Source: SKPT01 sp040905445 (GTDB lineage Bacteria; Planctomycetota; Phycisphaerae; Phycisphaerales; Phycisphaeraceae). From it: DNA of 64,000 nucleotides. The translations under genes and the position numbers were made by a program. The notes below the pieces were generated by a model, which saw nothing but the letters and a program-made list of their open reading frames with translations, was not told the origin of the DNA and did not search any database. The stretch spans positions 16,708 through 80,707 of the forward strand of contig JBBDRN010000043.1 in assembly GCA_040905445.1 (NCBI GenBank). The letters run 5' to 3'. The first letter of the stretch is position 1. Every line of letters begins with the position of its first letter. Positions 1 to 8,600 of the stretch are shown piece by piece.

Positions 1-2275
1 TGTTGATATCACCCACCAGCACGGGATCGATGCCATGCTGGTTCTGATACTCGCCGGGGTTCGTCAGCGCCAGCACGAACGGCGCCACGTCGACCGCGTC
101 GACGACGCCGTCGAGGTTCATGTCGCCCAGCAGCGGGCCGGTGGCCTCACCAACCTGCCAGTAGGTGTTGTCGTTCTGGAAGATGGCGGAGAACTCGGCA
201 TCCGGGTTCGACGAGTCCATGACCTGACTCGCGACGGCGTTCCAAGCCGCGGCCTGGTTGCCGACGCCGAAGAAGCTGGTGACGATGTCCTCATCGTTGA
301 GCGTCAGGCCGGTGTTGAGGTCGAGCGTGCCGGTGGCATCGATCGAGAGCGAGCCGTGGACGGCGACGCCCTGGCCGTTGACATCGAGCGTCGAGCCTGC
401 GGCGATGGAGAGGTTGTTGGTGAGCAGGACTTCATCGTCGTTGATGCGCGTCTCGTTGCCCGAGCCGTCGACGACGACCGAGCCATCGTTGACGGAATTG
501 TTGACGAGCTGGATGCTCGCCGTATCGGACGAGGTGCCGACGTTGAAGTTGCCGATGGCGTAGGTCTGCGCGACGATCTCATCCGCGGCGTTGGCGGCGA
601 CCTCAAAGGTGTTGCCGGTACCGATCATGTTGACCGTCGACTCGAACAGGCCGCTGCCCTGGACCGTGGCCGAGCGGGCGTTGGTGGAGAAGCTGCCGTG
701 CAGGTTGATCACGGTATCCATGTCGCCGTGCAGGCCGACGCGGCGGAACTCGTTGAGCAGGTTGGCGACGACGGTGTCGCCCCACTGGCCCCACTCCTGG
801 AGGTCTTCGTTGAAGACGTAGCCGTCTTCCTCGGCCGTGCCTTGGTTGGGAGCGGTCTGCCACTCCTCACCCTCGGGGTCGGGCAGGAAGGTGTTGCCCT
901 CGCTGGTGGTGCCGGCGGGTGCGACGACCTCTTCGAGGACGATGTCACCACCGACGGTCAGCGTGCCGCCGCTGGCGTCCACGGCGATGGCCTGATTGGG
1001 GTGGTGGCTGCCGCCATCCTTGCGGATGAGGATGCCACGCGCGGTGGTCAGGTCGTGACCATCGAGACGGATCACGTTGCCGTACACGCGGCCGTGGGCG
1101 AAGATGATGCTGTAATCGCTCTCGCTGGCGGGGGTGTCGGGGATCGTTTCGCCATCGCCGGCGATGCCGGGGATGATGGTGCCGCCGGTCAGCGACACGT
1201 CGCCGAGCAGGCGGGTGTTGTTGAGCCGACCGCTGGTGGCGTCACGGGTGAAGTAAAGGCTCTTGTAGGTGCCGCCTTCGAGGTAAACGTTCTCGTTGTT
1301 GCCCGAGTGGCTGATGACGAGGCCGATCTCGCCGAGGTTGTCGAGGCGACCGCCGTCGATCGAGCCGACGATCGACTCGTTCCCGATGGCCTGAAGGGCG
1401 ATCACGGCGTGGCCACTGGGGTTGAGCCAGGTCTGATCGCTGCGGACGCTGAACTGCTGGGCGCCGAGGCGGATGGCGCCGACGGCGGGCGGGCCGGACG
1501 TGGGCGCGTGGTGGGAAGTGCCGGGGTCGCCGAGGATGATCGTGGCGCCTTCACCGGTGATGGCGACCTCGCCGCCACCGGCCAGAGACCTGAAGCCGGC
1601 GTGACCCTGGGTGCCGTGGAAGTAGCCCGAGTAGTAGTTATCGAAGGTGTGGCTTGCGCCGGCGAACTCGAGCGTGGCGCCCGACTCGACGACGAGGCCG
1701 TGCCAGCCGCCCTGATTGCCACCGAACTCGAGCGGGTTCTCACCGGTCATGGTGAGCGTGAAGCCCGAGCCCACGACGAAGTCCGGCCCTTGGCCGGTCG
1801 TGTAGCCGCGGGAAACGAACAGCGTCTCGATCGTCAGGTCCTTGCCGAGGACGAGGTTTCCCAGGGGACGTTGCCAAGTGCCGGCCTCGAGTCGGATATG
1901 GCTGGCGGCGAAGGCGCCGTCAATGGTGATCGCGCCCTCGTAGTTGCCGGCGGGCACGGTGATGTACTGGGTCTCCGGGTCCGCGCCGTCCCAGTCGGGG
2001 TTCTCGATTTCAATCGTCGGGTAAGCGCGCTTGTCGTCGGTGTAATGAAAGATCGCCGTATCGCCGACGGTCGGGATGCCGAATTCCAACTCGGGCAGCC
2101 AGTTGAACTCGTCGTTCACATCGGCCGACTCGCTGTTGCCGGTGCTGGTGGTTTCGTCCACACCGTCACTATTCAGCCCCGCCCATGTCCATTCGGTCTG
2201 CGCCATCGCGGGCGTCGCGAGCATACCGCTCGCCACAAACCCGGCCAGGAGCATTGTTCGTTTGCGTCTCAACAT
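1..2275 (-). CDS. Secreted dockerin-type protein with beta-helix-like body, C-terminus cut by window edge
   Basis: The reading frame is open from the ATG at 2275 to the left edge (about 758 codons, no stop). A strong Shine-Dalgarno, AAAGGAGG, lies 9 bases before this ATG and decides the start. Residues 1-25 form a signal peptide (MLRRKRTMLLAGF... ending ATPAMA before QTEW). The body is rich in Gly, Thr, Asn and Asp with recurrent short beta-strand patterns, as in autotransporter or PEP-CTERM/beta-helix surface proteins. Near the edge it reads GDMNLDGVVDAVDVAPFVLA and then GDIN, the calcium-binding dockerin type I-like pair common at the C-termini of planctomycete extracellular proteins. No catalytic domain is recognisable. 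The missing C-terminus would decide between a dockerin end and a PEP-CTERM sorting tail. Secretion is well supported; the specific role is unknown. Confidence 0.8.
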   Translation of the reverse strand, partial: MLRRKRTMLLAGFVASGMLATPAMAQTEWTWAGLNSDGVDETTSTGNSESADVNDEFNWLPELEFGIPTVGDTAIFHYTDDKRAYPTIEIENPDWDGADPETQYITVPAGNYEGAITIDGAFAASHIRLEAGTWQRPLGNLVLGKDLTIETLFVSRGYTTGQGPDFVVGSGFTLTMTGENPLEFGGNQGGWHGLVVESGATLEFAGASHTFDNYYSGYFHGTQGHAGFRSLAGGGEVAITGEGATIILGDPGTSHHAPTSGPPAVGAIRLGAQQFSVRSDQTWLNPSGHAVIALQAIGNESIVGSIDGGRLDNLGEIGLVISHSGNNENVYLEGGTYKSLYFTRDATSGRLNNTRLLGDVSLTGGTIIPGIAGDGETIPDTPASESDYSIIFAHGRVYGNVIRLDGHDLTTARGILIRKDGGSHHPNQAIAVDASGGTLTVGGDIVLEEVVAPAGTTSEGNTFLPDPEGEEWQTAPNQGTAEEDGYVFNEDLQEWGQWGDTVVANLLNEFRRVGLHGDMDTVINLHGSFSTNARSATVQGSGLFESTVNMIGTGNTFEVAANAADEIVAQTYAIGNFNVGTSSDTASIQLVNNSVNDGSVVVDGSGNETRINDDEVLLTNNLSIAAGSTLDVNGQGVAVHGSLSIDATGTLDLNTGLTLNDEDIVTSFFGVGNQAAAWNAVASQVMDSSNPDAEFSAIFQNDNTYWQVGEATGPLLGDMNLDGVVDAVDVAPFVLALTNPGEYQNQHGIDPVLVGDIN

Positions 2276-2787
2276 GCGTGTGCCCTCCTTTTAGATACAG
2301 AGCAAAGAAAGAAATTCCAAAACGTGTGAACCAACTGCACCCGGAGAACGTTTTAAACCGCGTCGCCGCACGAGCCGGCGCCGGCGGACCTGTCAGAACA
2401 GGCGATGGTGCTTGAGAACCCGGCTGCACACGGGCCTGATTGATGAATGATGATCGGCGTCTCTCCCGACTCCGTGACCTGATCGCGTTCCGTCACGGTG
2501 GCATTGTGCATCATCTTGTCCACTCATGCAAGGGAAAAACCGGCGTTCGGTCAGGGAAAGTTCCCGGGTGATCGCGCCTGCTGACCCAGCAGCCTCCAAT
2601 CGGCGGCCGCGGCATGCCCTGGCGACCCGCGACGGCCGGAGCAAGGGCAATATTTTCTTGTCAGATAGGATTTTAATGCCGATCTTTCCGCCTGCCGCCG
2701 TCGGGATTGCCCAGCTTGCCTCAGCGCTGCCGGCGGCGGGCGAGGAGCGTCGCGTGGACGCGGCGGGGGTGGCGGGGGTGGCGGGGG
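2276..2787. other. Intergenic stretch without a gene
   Basis: I see no coding frame, RNA gene or clear promoter here. The right end (about 2758-2787, just past the stop of the LptD-like gene) carries a GGGGGTGGC 9-base minisatellite that also occurs inside several genes of the window. A short self-complementary patch around 2540-2575 could be a hairpin but has no T-tract. Confidence 0.5.
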
Positions 2788-5700
2788 TCAGTCGCCGAAC
2801 TCGGCGAGGGGGATGGGGCCCGCGGCCAGGTCGCCGAAGCCTTCCGGAATGAACACGATGCCGATGACCTGCTCATCCTCGAGCTCGTCGATCGACGCCG
2901 TCAGCCGCACGCGCCACTGCGGCAGGCGGCGTTCCAGCTCAATACTGATGCTGCGCGATTCGTCGGCGCTCAGGTCCCACCGGTGCGTGGCGCTGATGCG
3001 GTACTTGCTGGTGAGCTGGTAGGCCCCGCCGTAGGTCAACAGCCGGCTGTCGAGGGCGCGGATGTCACGGTAGTTGACGAACGAGGTCAGCCGCGGCGTG
3101 TGGCGCAGCGACGCGCCGAGGACCCAGTCGGTGACCTGGTCGTGCTCGAAGCTGTAGGTCGCTTCGCCGACGAAGCCGACGGCTTCACTGACGCGCCAGC
3201 GTGCGCGTGAGGCGAAGTGGGTCCCGCCTTGGCTGAACTCGGGTCGGTGCTCGACGAAGCGGGGCAGCCGTGCGTCCCCGTCGCGCTCGCCGCCGCGGAG
3301 GATGATGTCGGTTTCGAGGCTCAGCCAGTCGACGCTGCGCCAACGGCCGGGGCCGCCGCGCTGCGTCTGGAGGGTGTTGAGGAACCCGGCGCGGAGGGTC
3401 AGCCCCTCGTCGAGGCCTTCGACCTGTGGGTCGTACGTCGGCAGGGCGCTGGGTGAAATCGACGCGTCGGCGTAGAAAACGTCGACGCGCGGCTCGATCG
3501 TGTGACGCAGGCGATGCAGGTCGAGCATCTGGCTGTCGATGCCGTCGTAGCTGCGGTGAAGCGCGGTGGACAGCCGCGTGCCCGCGCCGGCCCAGGCGCG
3601 GAACTGCTCTTCGTCGGGGTGAAAGTCGCTGAAACGTTCGTCATAAGCGGTGAATCGGCCAACGGCATAGGGCGTGACGTTGAGGGGGCCGACCGCCAGC
3701 GGAGCGGCGATCTCGTGACGCGTGTCGAAACGCGTGCGCCAGTCCTGGGGGAAGCCGGCATCGGCGGCGGCGGCGTGGAAGGCGGTGTCGGCGTCGATGC
3801 CGAGCGTGGCGAGCGCGGCGTTCTGGCGCAGGCCCCGGTCGGCGGGCGTGTCGCGGCCGAACACCGCCCGCAGCCGCGAGAGTTGCGTCTCGCTGAACCA
3901 GGTCAGCCGATCGCCGAGGAGGCTCGTGCCGGTTTGAAATATCCCGACCTCCGGCAGCCGCTCCACCTCGTAACCCGGTGCCTGGTAGCTCGTCAGTTGC
4001 GGCTGAAAGTCGGTGAGTTGTCCGGTCAGCAGCAGGTCGGCCGACCATTGGTGGTCGCGGCGGAGCAGGTGCAGCGCGGTTTCGTAAGGCCGGGCGTCAA
4101 ACGCCTGGTCGCGGGCGAACTCCTCGAGGAATGTCTCGTCGGAGACGTAGGCGCCTTCAAGGCTGAGCTGCCAGGCATCCTGGATGGGCTGGCGGTGTTG
4201 AAAGCGGGCGTAGCCGCGGGTTTCGCCGTCGTGGTCGATGTCGCGGCGCAGCGAAAGGTAGTCGGTGCCGCGGTCGTAAGGCAGCAGGTAGCCCTCCAGG
4301 CGGCCGAACGTGGCGTCGAGGTCATAGTCGAGCTCGACGCCCACGGCCGGGCCGTGCCGGCCACGGTAATCGAGCCGGCCTTGCAGGTCGACGCCCTCGG
4401 GCGTTTGCCGGCCGGCGAGGGCGAACAGGTCCCACGCGGTCTGGACCTCCAGGCCCCGGCGGTCGGAGTAGCTCGCCCCCCAGGCGCGGAGCGGGCCCTC
4501 GCGCGTCTGGGCGGCGAGCCAGGGCCAATAGAGCACGGGCGTATCGAAGACGCGGAGCGTGCTGTGCGTCGCGGTGAACCGCTGGTGCATGCCGCCGTCC
4601 GGATCCTCGACCTGCCGCATCGTCACGCGCTGGGCGCCGATGGCGAAGTGGGGCTCGGCGAAGGCGCTGGTGGTCATGATCGCGTCGCGGGCCTCGAAGC
4701 TGCCGCGCGATATCTGGCGGACCATCGCCGCACGCAGGTAGAGCGGGATCTGCCGCTCCGGGTCGAAGGTGTAGACGACGGCTTCAAGCAGGACGGCGCG
4801 ATCGCTGACGAGGTCGTAGTACATGCGCGGCGCGCGGACGGTGAACTGCCCGTCGCTGACGATGACGTTGTCCTCGAGGTAGACGCCGCGCACCCCGGCG
4901 GCCGAGACGCCATCCAGCGGCCCACGGGCGTCGGCGGGGGGCTCGGCGGGGGTAGTGGCGGGGGCGGCGTCGTCGCGGTCCAGGTAGAGCACCGCCCGCT
5001 CGGCCTGGAGCGTGACGCTCCGCCCGGGGCCAGACTCGTAGAGCAGCCGCACGTCGCCGATGAGCATGACCACCTGCTCCTCCGGCGTGCGGTCGGCGAC
5101 CACGCGGCGGGCGTGGAACGCCAGCGACCCAGTCGTCGGCAGCACGCCGCCCGACGCGCCGCGCTCCGCCGGGGTGGCCGGCGTCGCCGGGTCGGCGAGG
5201 TCGGCGGGCGTCGGTTCGGCCAGGTCGTCGAGCCCGCCCCTGTCGTGCCGAGCGTCGAGCGCGTCGCGACCCGCAGGCGCCTGAGCAAGCAGCACCGGCG
5301 CATCCGCATGGCCGGGCGCGGCCTGGCGGGCGGACCGCCCCCGGTCGTACGCGGCAACGCGACGCTGGGCGACGGCAAGGAACGTATCGTCAGCGGCGCC
5401 GGCGAGAATGGGGGCGGCGGCGGGGTGGTGGGCGTCCGTCTGCAACTCGATCGGGCCGGTCGTCGCCGCGGTGACGAGCATCCGTGGCCCGGTCGCACGG
5501 ACTGGGGCCTCGCCCACCGGCTGCGGGGTGTCGAGGTAAAGGGCGAGGGCGCGGTGGGTCATATCTGATGGCTGATCGGCATCATCCGGCGGCGCCGGCA
5601 GGGACTGCACGCGGACGAGCGCCCGCTCGGCGCGGAAGGCATGCGTGGTCAGGTCGACGTGGACGTCGTGCTCGAGCAGCAGCCATTGGGCACCCGCCTC

Positions 5701-5907
5701 GTCCTGCCAGGTCGTGGCCCGGCGGGCCGTGAGGGTGGCGGGGGTGGCGGGGGTGGCGGGGGATGGTGGCTGATTGCCGATCTCTAATGGCTGATCCGAG
5801 GCCGAGGCGAGCGTCGTAACCGGGGCGGCGGCCAGCAGCAGCGTGAGCCAGGCGAGGCGCGCTGCGCGGCGGCGGGGGCGCGGCGGGGCGGGGATGGGGG
5901 ACGCCAT
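2788..5907 (-). CDS. lptD: LptD/OstA-like outer-membrane assembly protein
   Basis: A 1039-residue exported protein, longer than proteobacterial LptD (about 780). An N-terminal signal sequence with an Arg-rich start and an Ala/Leu core is followed by a Pro/Ala/Asp-rich variable region. Next come OstA-like beta-jellyroll strands (around YESGPGRSVTLQAERAVLYL and YLEDNVIVSDGQFTVRAPRM), then a long C-terminal segment with alternating aromatic strands typical of the LptD barrel. In diderms LptD inserts lipopolysaccharide in the outer membrane; here that function is inferred from the family only. The linker contains the 9-base minisatellite (PATPATPAT, about 5731-5762) and a heptanucleotide array translated as SDQPLEIGNQPPS (about 5763-5800). 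An upstream GTG at 5931 would overlap the methyltransferase stop by 11 bases; the ATG at 5907 is preferred because it starts the signal peptide directly. Neither start has a convincing ribosome binding site. Confidence 0.75.
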   Translation of the reverse strand: MASPIPAPPRPRRRAARLAWLTLLLAAAPVTTLASASDQPLEIGNQPPSPATPATPATLTARRATTWQDEAGAQWLLLEHDVHVDLTTHAFRAERALVRVQSLPAPPDDADQPSDMTHRALALYLDTPQPVGEAPVRATGPRMLVTAATTGPIELQTDAHHPAAAPILAGAADDTFLAVAQRRVAAYDRGRSARQAAPGHADAPVLLAQAPAGRDALDARHDRGGLDDLAEPTPADLADPATPATPAERGASGGVLPTTGSLAFHARRVVADRTPEEQVVMLIGDVRLLYESGPGRSVTLQAERAVLYLDRDDAAPATTPAEPPADARGPLDGVSAAGVRGVYLEDNVIVSDGQFTVRAPRMYYDLVSDRAVLLEAVVYTFDPERQIPLYLRAAMVRQISRGSFEARDAIMTTSAFAEPHFAIGAQRVTMRQVEDPDGGMHQRFTATHSTLRVFDTPVLYWPWLAAQTREGPLRAWGASYSDRRGLEVQTAWDLFALAGRQTPEGVDLQGRLDYRGRHGPAVGVELDYDLDATFGRLEGYLLPYDRGTDYLSLRRDIDHDGETRGYARFQHRQPIQDAWQLSLEGAYVSDETFLEEFARDQAFDARPYETALHLLRRDHQWSADLLLTGQLTDFQPQLTSYQAPGYEVERLPEVGIFQTGTSLLGDRLTWFSETQLSRLRAVFGRDTPADRGLRQNAALATLGIDADTAFHAAAADAGFPQDWRTRFDTRHEIAAPLAVGPLNVTPYAVGRFTAYDERFSDFHPDEEQFRAWAGAGTRLSTALHRSYDGIDSQMLDLHRLRHTIEPRVDVFYADASISPSALPTYDPQVEGLDEGLTLRAGFLNTLQTQRGGPGRWRSVDWLSLETDIILRGGERDGDARLPRFVEHRPEFSQGGTHFASRARWRVSEAVGFVGEATYSFEHDQVTDWVLGASLRHTPRLTSFVNYRDIRALDSRLLTYGGAYQLTSKYRISATHRWDLSADESRSISIELERRLPQWRVRLTASIDELEDEQVIGIVFIPEGFGDLAAGPIPLAEFGD

Positions 5908-5920
5908 CGCGCTGGCGTGG

Positions 5921-6598
5921 TCACCGCTCACCGTTGACGCCCTGGTCGACGGCAGCCCGCTGGCGTGTCAGGCCCGGCTCGTGCTCGGTCAGCACGACAA
6001 TCTGCCACAAATCGACCGTGGCGAGCTTGAAACGGTAGGCCACGTGCAGGTCGGCGTCGCCGATGCAGTCCTCGAGCGACAGGTCGCTGCGCCAGCCGAT
6101 CTTGACGCAGAGGGGGTTGACGAGCTTTTCGACGCTGCCGATGAGCGGATTGGCAGAGCGGAAGTGGTTGAGGACGACAATCTGGCCGCCGGGCTTGACG
6201 AGGCTGCGGGCCCAGCGCATGAGGCGAGGCGGGTCGGACACCACGCTGACCGTGTGCGTGATCATCAGGTGATCGAACGACCGCGGGGCGAAGGGTGGAT
6301 ACATGGCGTCGGCCTGGACGAGGTGCGTGTGCTTCAGGCCGAGGCGCTGGCGCTTGTGGTTCGCCTTGTCGAGCATGCCCCAGGAGAGGTCGAGGCCGAC
6401 GATGGTGACGTCGTCGGGGTAGTGCTCGAGGGTCATGCCGGTGCCGACGCCGAGGTCGAGGATGCGGTCGCCGGGCTTGGGCTGGAGCTGCTCGAGGGCG
6501 GCGCGCTGGCGCTTGTGGACAAGCGCGCCGAAGGTGCGGTCATAGATGCCCGCCCAGATGTCGTAGCAGCGGCTGGTGGCCGGCTCTTGCATGCGCAT
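5921..6598 (-). CDS. Class I SAM methyltransferase, phosphatidylethanolamine N-methyltransferase-like
   Basis: A 225-residue protein. Motif I of the Rossmann methyltransferase fold is clear (RILDLGVGTGMTLEHYP), followed by the acidic loop IVGLDLSWGMLDKA, motif II around VQADAMYPPF and the post-I strand FDHLMITHTVSVVSDP. The proximity of the domain to the N-terminus, the length and the C-terminal pattern match PmtA/UbiE-type enzymes that methylate phosphatidylethanolamine to phosphatidylcholine; the substrate is inferred. The start ATG at 6598 begins MRMQEPATSRCYDIWAGIYD, a typical family N-terminus. A second in-frame ATG at 6592 is equally possible. The gene runs directly into the LptD-like gene, suggesting a two-gene unit for envelope lipids. 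It is divergent from thiS. Confidence 0.75.
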   Translation of the reverse strand: MRMQEPATSRCYDIWAGIYDRTFGALVHKRQRAALEQLQPKPGDRILDLGVGTGMTLEHYPDDVTIVGLDLSWGMLDKANHKRQRLGLKHTHLVQADAMYPPFAPRSFDHLMITHTVSVVSDPPRLMRWARSLVKPGGQIVVLNHFRSANPLIGSVEKLVNPLCVKIGWRSDLSLEDCIGDADLHVAYRFKLATVDLWQIVVLTEHEPGLTRQRAAVDQGVNGER

Positions 6599-6769
6599 CG
6601 CAACGATATCCCTGGCGGTGGACGGTGCATGACGGCCCGCGCGAGGCCGGGGGCAGGATACCGGCGCGATCGAGGGGATGCCAGTTGCCGGGGCGGGTGC
6701 GGATTTCTCGCGGAGGTCGCCGTGAGCTGTGGATCGGGCGCCGGGCGATGCGTTACACTGTGGGGTGCC

Positions 6770-6967
6770 ATGGAAGTGACCGTCAACGGCCAAATGCGGC
6801 AGGTGCGGGCCGGGAGCGTCGGCGAGCTGCTGGCAGAGCTGGGCCTCGCCGGCCAGCCCGTGGCGGTGGAGCTCAACGAAGAGCTGGTGCCCAAGGCCCG
6901 GCACGAGGCGACGGGGCTGACGCCGGGCGACCGCCTGGAGCTGGTGACGCTGGTGGGCGGGGGCTAA
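6770..6967 (+). CDS. thiS: Sulfur carrier protein ThiS
   Basis: A 65-residue ubiquitin-fold protein (MEVTVNGQMRQV...) ending in the obligatory Gly-Gly (LVTLVGGG), the tail that is adenylated and converted to a thiocarboxylate to donate sulfur for the thiazole ring of thiamin. The family motifs around VAVELNEELVP and LTPGDRLELVTLVGGG are all present and the length is standard. It lies 92 bases before thiG in the same orientation; thiF, thiH or thiO partners are not in this window. A TTACACT box occurs 19 bases before the start and could be a -10 element, but no good -35 is seen. Confidence 0.93.
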   Translation: MEVTVNGQMRQVRAGSVGELLAELGLAGQPVAVELNEELVPKARHEATGLTPGDRLELVTLVGGG

Positions 6968-7059
6968 AGCAGGCCGTTCACGCGCGCTCGTGTATCCGCT
7001 GTGCGGACCTTCCCACGCCGCCTGCGTCGGAACCGTCCGATCGAGGCGAATTCACCCCG

Positions 7060-7923
7060 ATGAACATGACCAACACGACAACCACCCCGCCCGTCGAGCC
7101 CGCCGACGCCCCGCTGCAACTGGGCGGCATGACGCTCAGCTCGCGGCTGATCGTCGGCACGGGCAAGTACGCCGACTACGAAACCATGCAACAGGCGCTC
7201 GACGCGTCGGGGGCGCAGGTCGTGACCGTGGCGGTGCGCCGCGAGCGGCTGGTCGACGATCGCGGGCGCTCGCTGCTGGAGTTCATCGACACCGACCGCT
7301 ACACGATCCTGCCCAACACGGCCGGGTGCTTCACCGCGGCGGACGCGGTGCGCGTCGCGCGGCTGGGTCGCGAGCTGCTCGAGCAGCTCAACAACGCGGG
7401 GAAGGTCTGGGTCAAGCTGGAGGTGCTCGGCGACAAGAAGACGCTGCTACCCGACCCGCAGGGGACGCTCGAGGCGTGTCGGGAGCTGGTGGCGGACGGC
7501 TTCAAGGTGCTGTGCTACACCAGCGACGACCCCATCATGGCCACGCGCATCAAGGAGGCGGGCGCGACGAGCGTCATGCCCGCCGGCTCGCCCATCGGCT
7601 CGGGGCAGGGCATCCTCAACCCGCACAGCATCATGCTCATCCTCGAGATGCTCAAGGAAGGCGACGCCGACTACCCGGTCATCGTCGACGCGGGCGTGGG
7701 CACCGCCAGCGACGTGACGCAGGCGATGGAACTCGGCGCCGACGGCGTGCTGCTGAACACCGGCATCGCCCACGCGGGCAGGCCGGTGGCGATGGCCCAC
7801 GCGATGCGGCACGGACTCGAGGCGGGCCGGCTGGCCTACCTGGCGGGGCGGATCCCGAAGAAGCGGTACGCGACGGCGTCGAGCCCGTGGGAAGGCGTGC
7901 TGAGCTACATTCCGGGCGAGTGA
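7060..7923 (+). CDS. thiG: Thiazole synthase ThiG
   Basis: A 287-residue TIM-barrel enzyme that condenses deoxyxylulose phosphate, dehydroglycine and ThiS-thiocarboxylate to the thiamin thiazole. Diagnostic segments are LSSRLIVGTGKYADYETMQ, TVAVRRERL, LPNTAGC, VKLEVLGDKKTLLPDP (K119 is the expected Schiff-base lysine), VMPAGSPIGSGQGI and VDAGVGTASDVTQAMELGAD. The ATG at 7060 gives a short Thr-rich N-terminal tail beyond the usual start; the Met at 7066 is an alternative. The C-terminal RIPKKRYATASSPWEG matches the family end. It acts in the cytoplasm together with the preceding ThiS. Confidence 0.95.
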   Translation: MNMTNTTTTPPVEPADAPLQLGGMTLSSRLIVGTGKYADYETMQQALDASGAQVVTVAVRRERLVDDRGRSLLEFIDTDRYTILPNTAGCFTAADAVRVARLGRELLEQLNNAGKVWVKLEVLGDKKTLLPDPQGTLEACRELVADGFKVLCYTSDDPIMATRIKEAGATSVMPAGSPIGSGQGILNPHSIMLILEMLKEGDADYPVIVDAGVGTASDVTQAMELGADGVLLNTGIAHAGRPVAMAHAMRHGLEAGRLAYLAGRIPKKRYATASSPWEGVLSYIPGE

Positions 7924-7930
7924 GCAGGGG

Positions 7931-7966
7931 AAATTAAAAATTCAGAATTCAAAATTCAGAATTGAA
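7931..7966. repeat. AT-rich heptanucleotide array (RAATTCA unit)
   Basis: Imperfect tandem copies of a 7-base unit, AAATTCA/GAATTCA, about five in a row, between thiG and the LapA-domain gene. Its AT content is far from that of the flanking genes. The same unit recurs at 34735-34767. Confidence 0.85.
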
Positions 7967-8016
7967 CAAGGGCACCCGGCTGCGAGTCGGCGTTTCTGCA
8001 TTTCAGGAGCCTGGCC

Positions 8017-8277
8017 ATGAGCACGCAAACCAGCGACGTGGCACGCACCAGCGGGCGGGCGATGGGCCCGAAGACCATCATCAAGCTCGTGGCGACAGCG
8101 ATTGTGGCGCTGCTCGTGCTGATCGTGATCATTCAGAACACGGAGCACGTCGACACGCACGTGTTGTTCTGGGAATTCAACATGCCGCGCGTCGTGCTGC
8201 TGTTCCTGACGCTGGTCGTCGGCTTCGCGATGGGGATCACCGCCGCGGTGATGTACACATCGCCGCGGCGCCGTTGA
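8017..8277 (+). CDS. LapA-domain (DUF1049) small membrane protein
   Basis: An 86-residue protein with two hydrophobic helices, roughly residues 21-42 (LVATAIVALLVLIVIIQNTE) and 58-80 (VVLLFLTLVVGFAMGITAAV), separated by the family motif around HVLFWEFNMPRV. This IxNxxxVxxxFxxxxxxxPL-type pattern defines the lipopolysaccharide assembly protein A domain. The start is fixed by CAGGAG 10 bases upstream of the ATG. In enterobacteria LapA works with LapB on LPS synthesis control; no lapB is adjacent here, so only family membership is claimed. Confidence 0.85.
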   Translation: MSTQTSDVARTSGRAMGPKTIIKLVATAIVALLVLIVIIQNTEHVDTHVLFWEFNMPRVVLLFLTLVVGFAMGITAAVMYTSPRRR

Positions 8278-8342
8278 GGCAGGCCGCGCGGCCAACGCAA
8301 TCGCCGGCGCCGGACTTCAGCCCCGGCAGGGGCTGCGGGCGG

Positions 8343-8495
8343 TAGCCACGGGTGAAGCGCAGCGGAACCCGTGGAACGTGGCGACGAAGTCCTCCTGCCC
8401 CGGCAGGGGCAGAGGCGACGTCCTCCGCCCCTGCCGGGGCGGGACGCTGCGGTCAACCCCTTTCCACGGGTTCCGCTGCGCTTCACCCGTGGCTA
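8343..8495. repeat. Large nested inverted repeat, 34-bp perfect arms
   Basis: The arms at 8343-8376 and 8462-8495 are perfect reverse complements over 34 bases (starting TAGCCACGGGTGAAGCGCAG). Each arm is itself a hairpin (CCACGGGT...ACCCGTGG). Between them is a second inverted pair, CCCCTGCCGGGGC and its complement. The rest of 8278-8600 holds no gene. It lies between a + gene and a - gene that converge, so it may also end transcription, though there is no T-tract. Confidence 0.85.
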
Positions 8496-8600
8496 CAGGC
8501 TGGTCGCCCCTCCGGGGCTGCAACGAAGGCTCGGCTCGACCGTGTTTTGTCGTCCCCGGAAATCGCGGGCGCCGCGGACCCGCCGACGCGGCAGGCGGCG

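Noticed and set aside
35..2329. A 764-codon open frame on the + strand
   Set aside because: It is antisense to the dockerin protein. Its product is Val/Asp/Gly-rich without domains, while the - strand has a signal peptide, a strong ribosome binding site and a dockerin motif.
6599..6769. TPP riboswitch upstream of thiS-thiG
   Set aside because: I looked for the conserved CTGAGA and ACCTGATC-type thi-box segments and found none in the 171-base leader.
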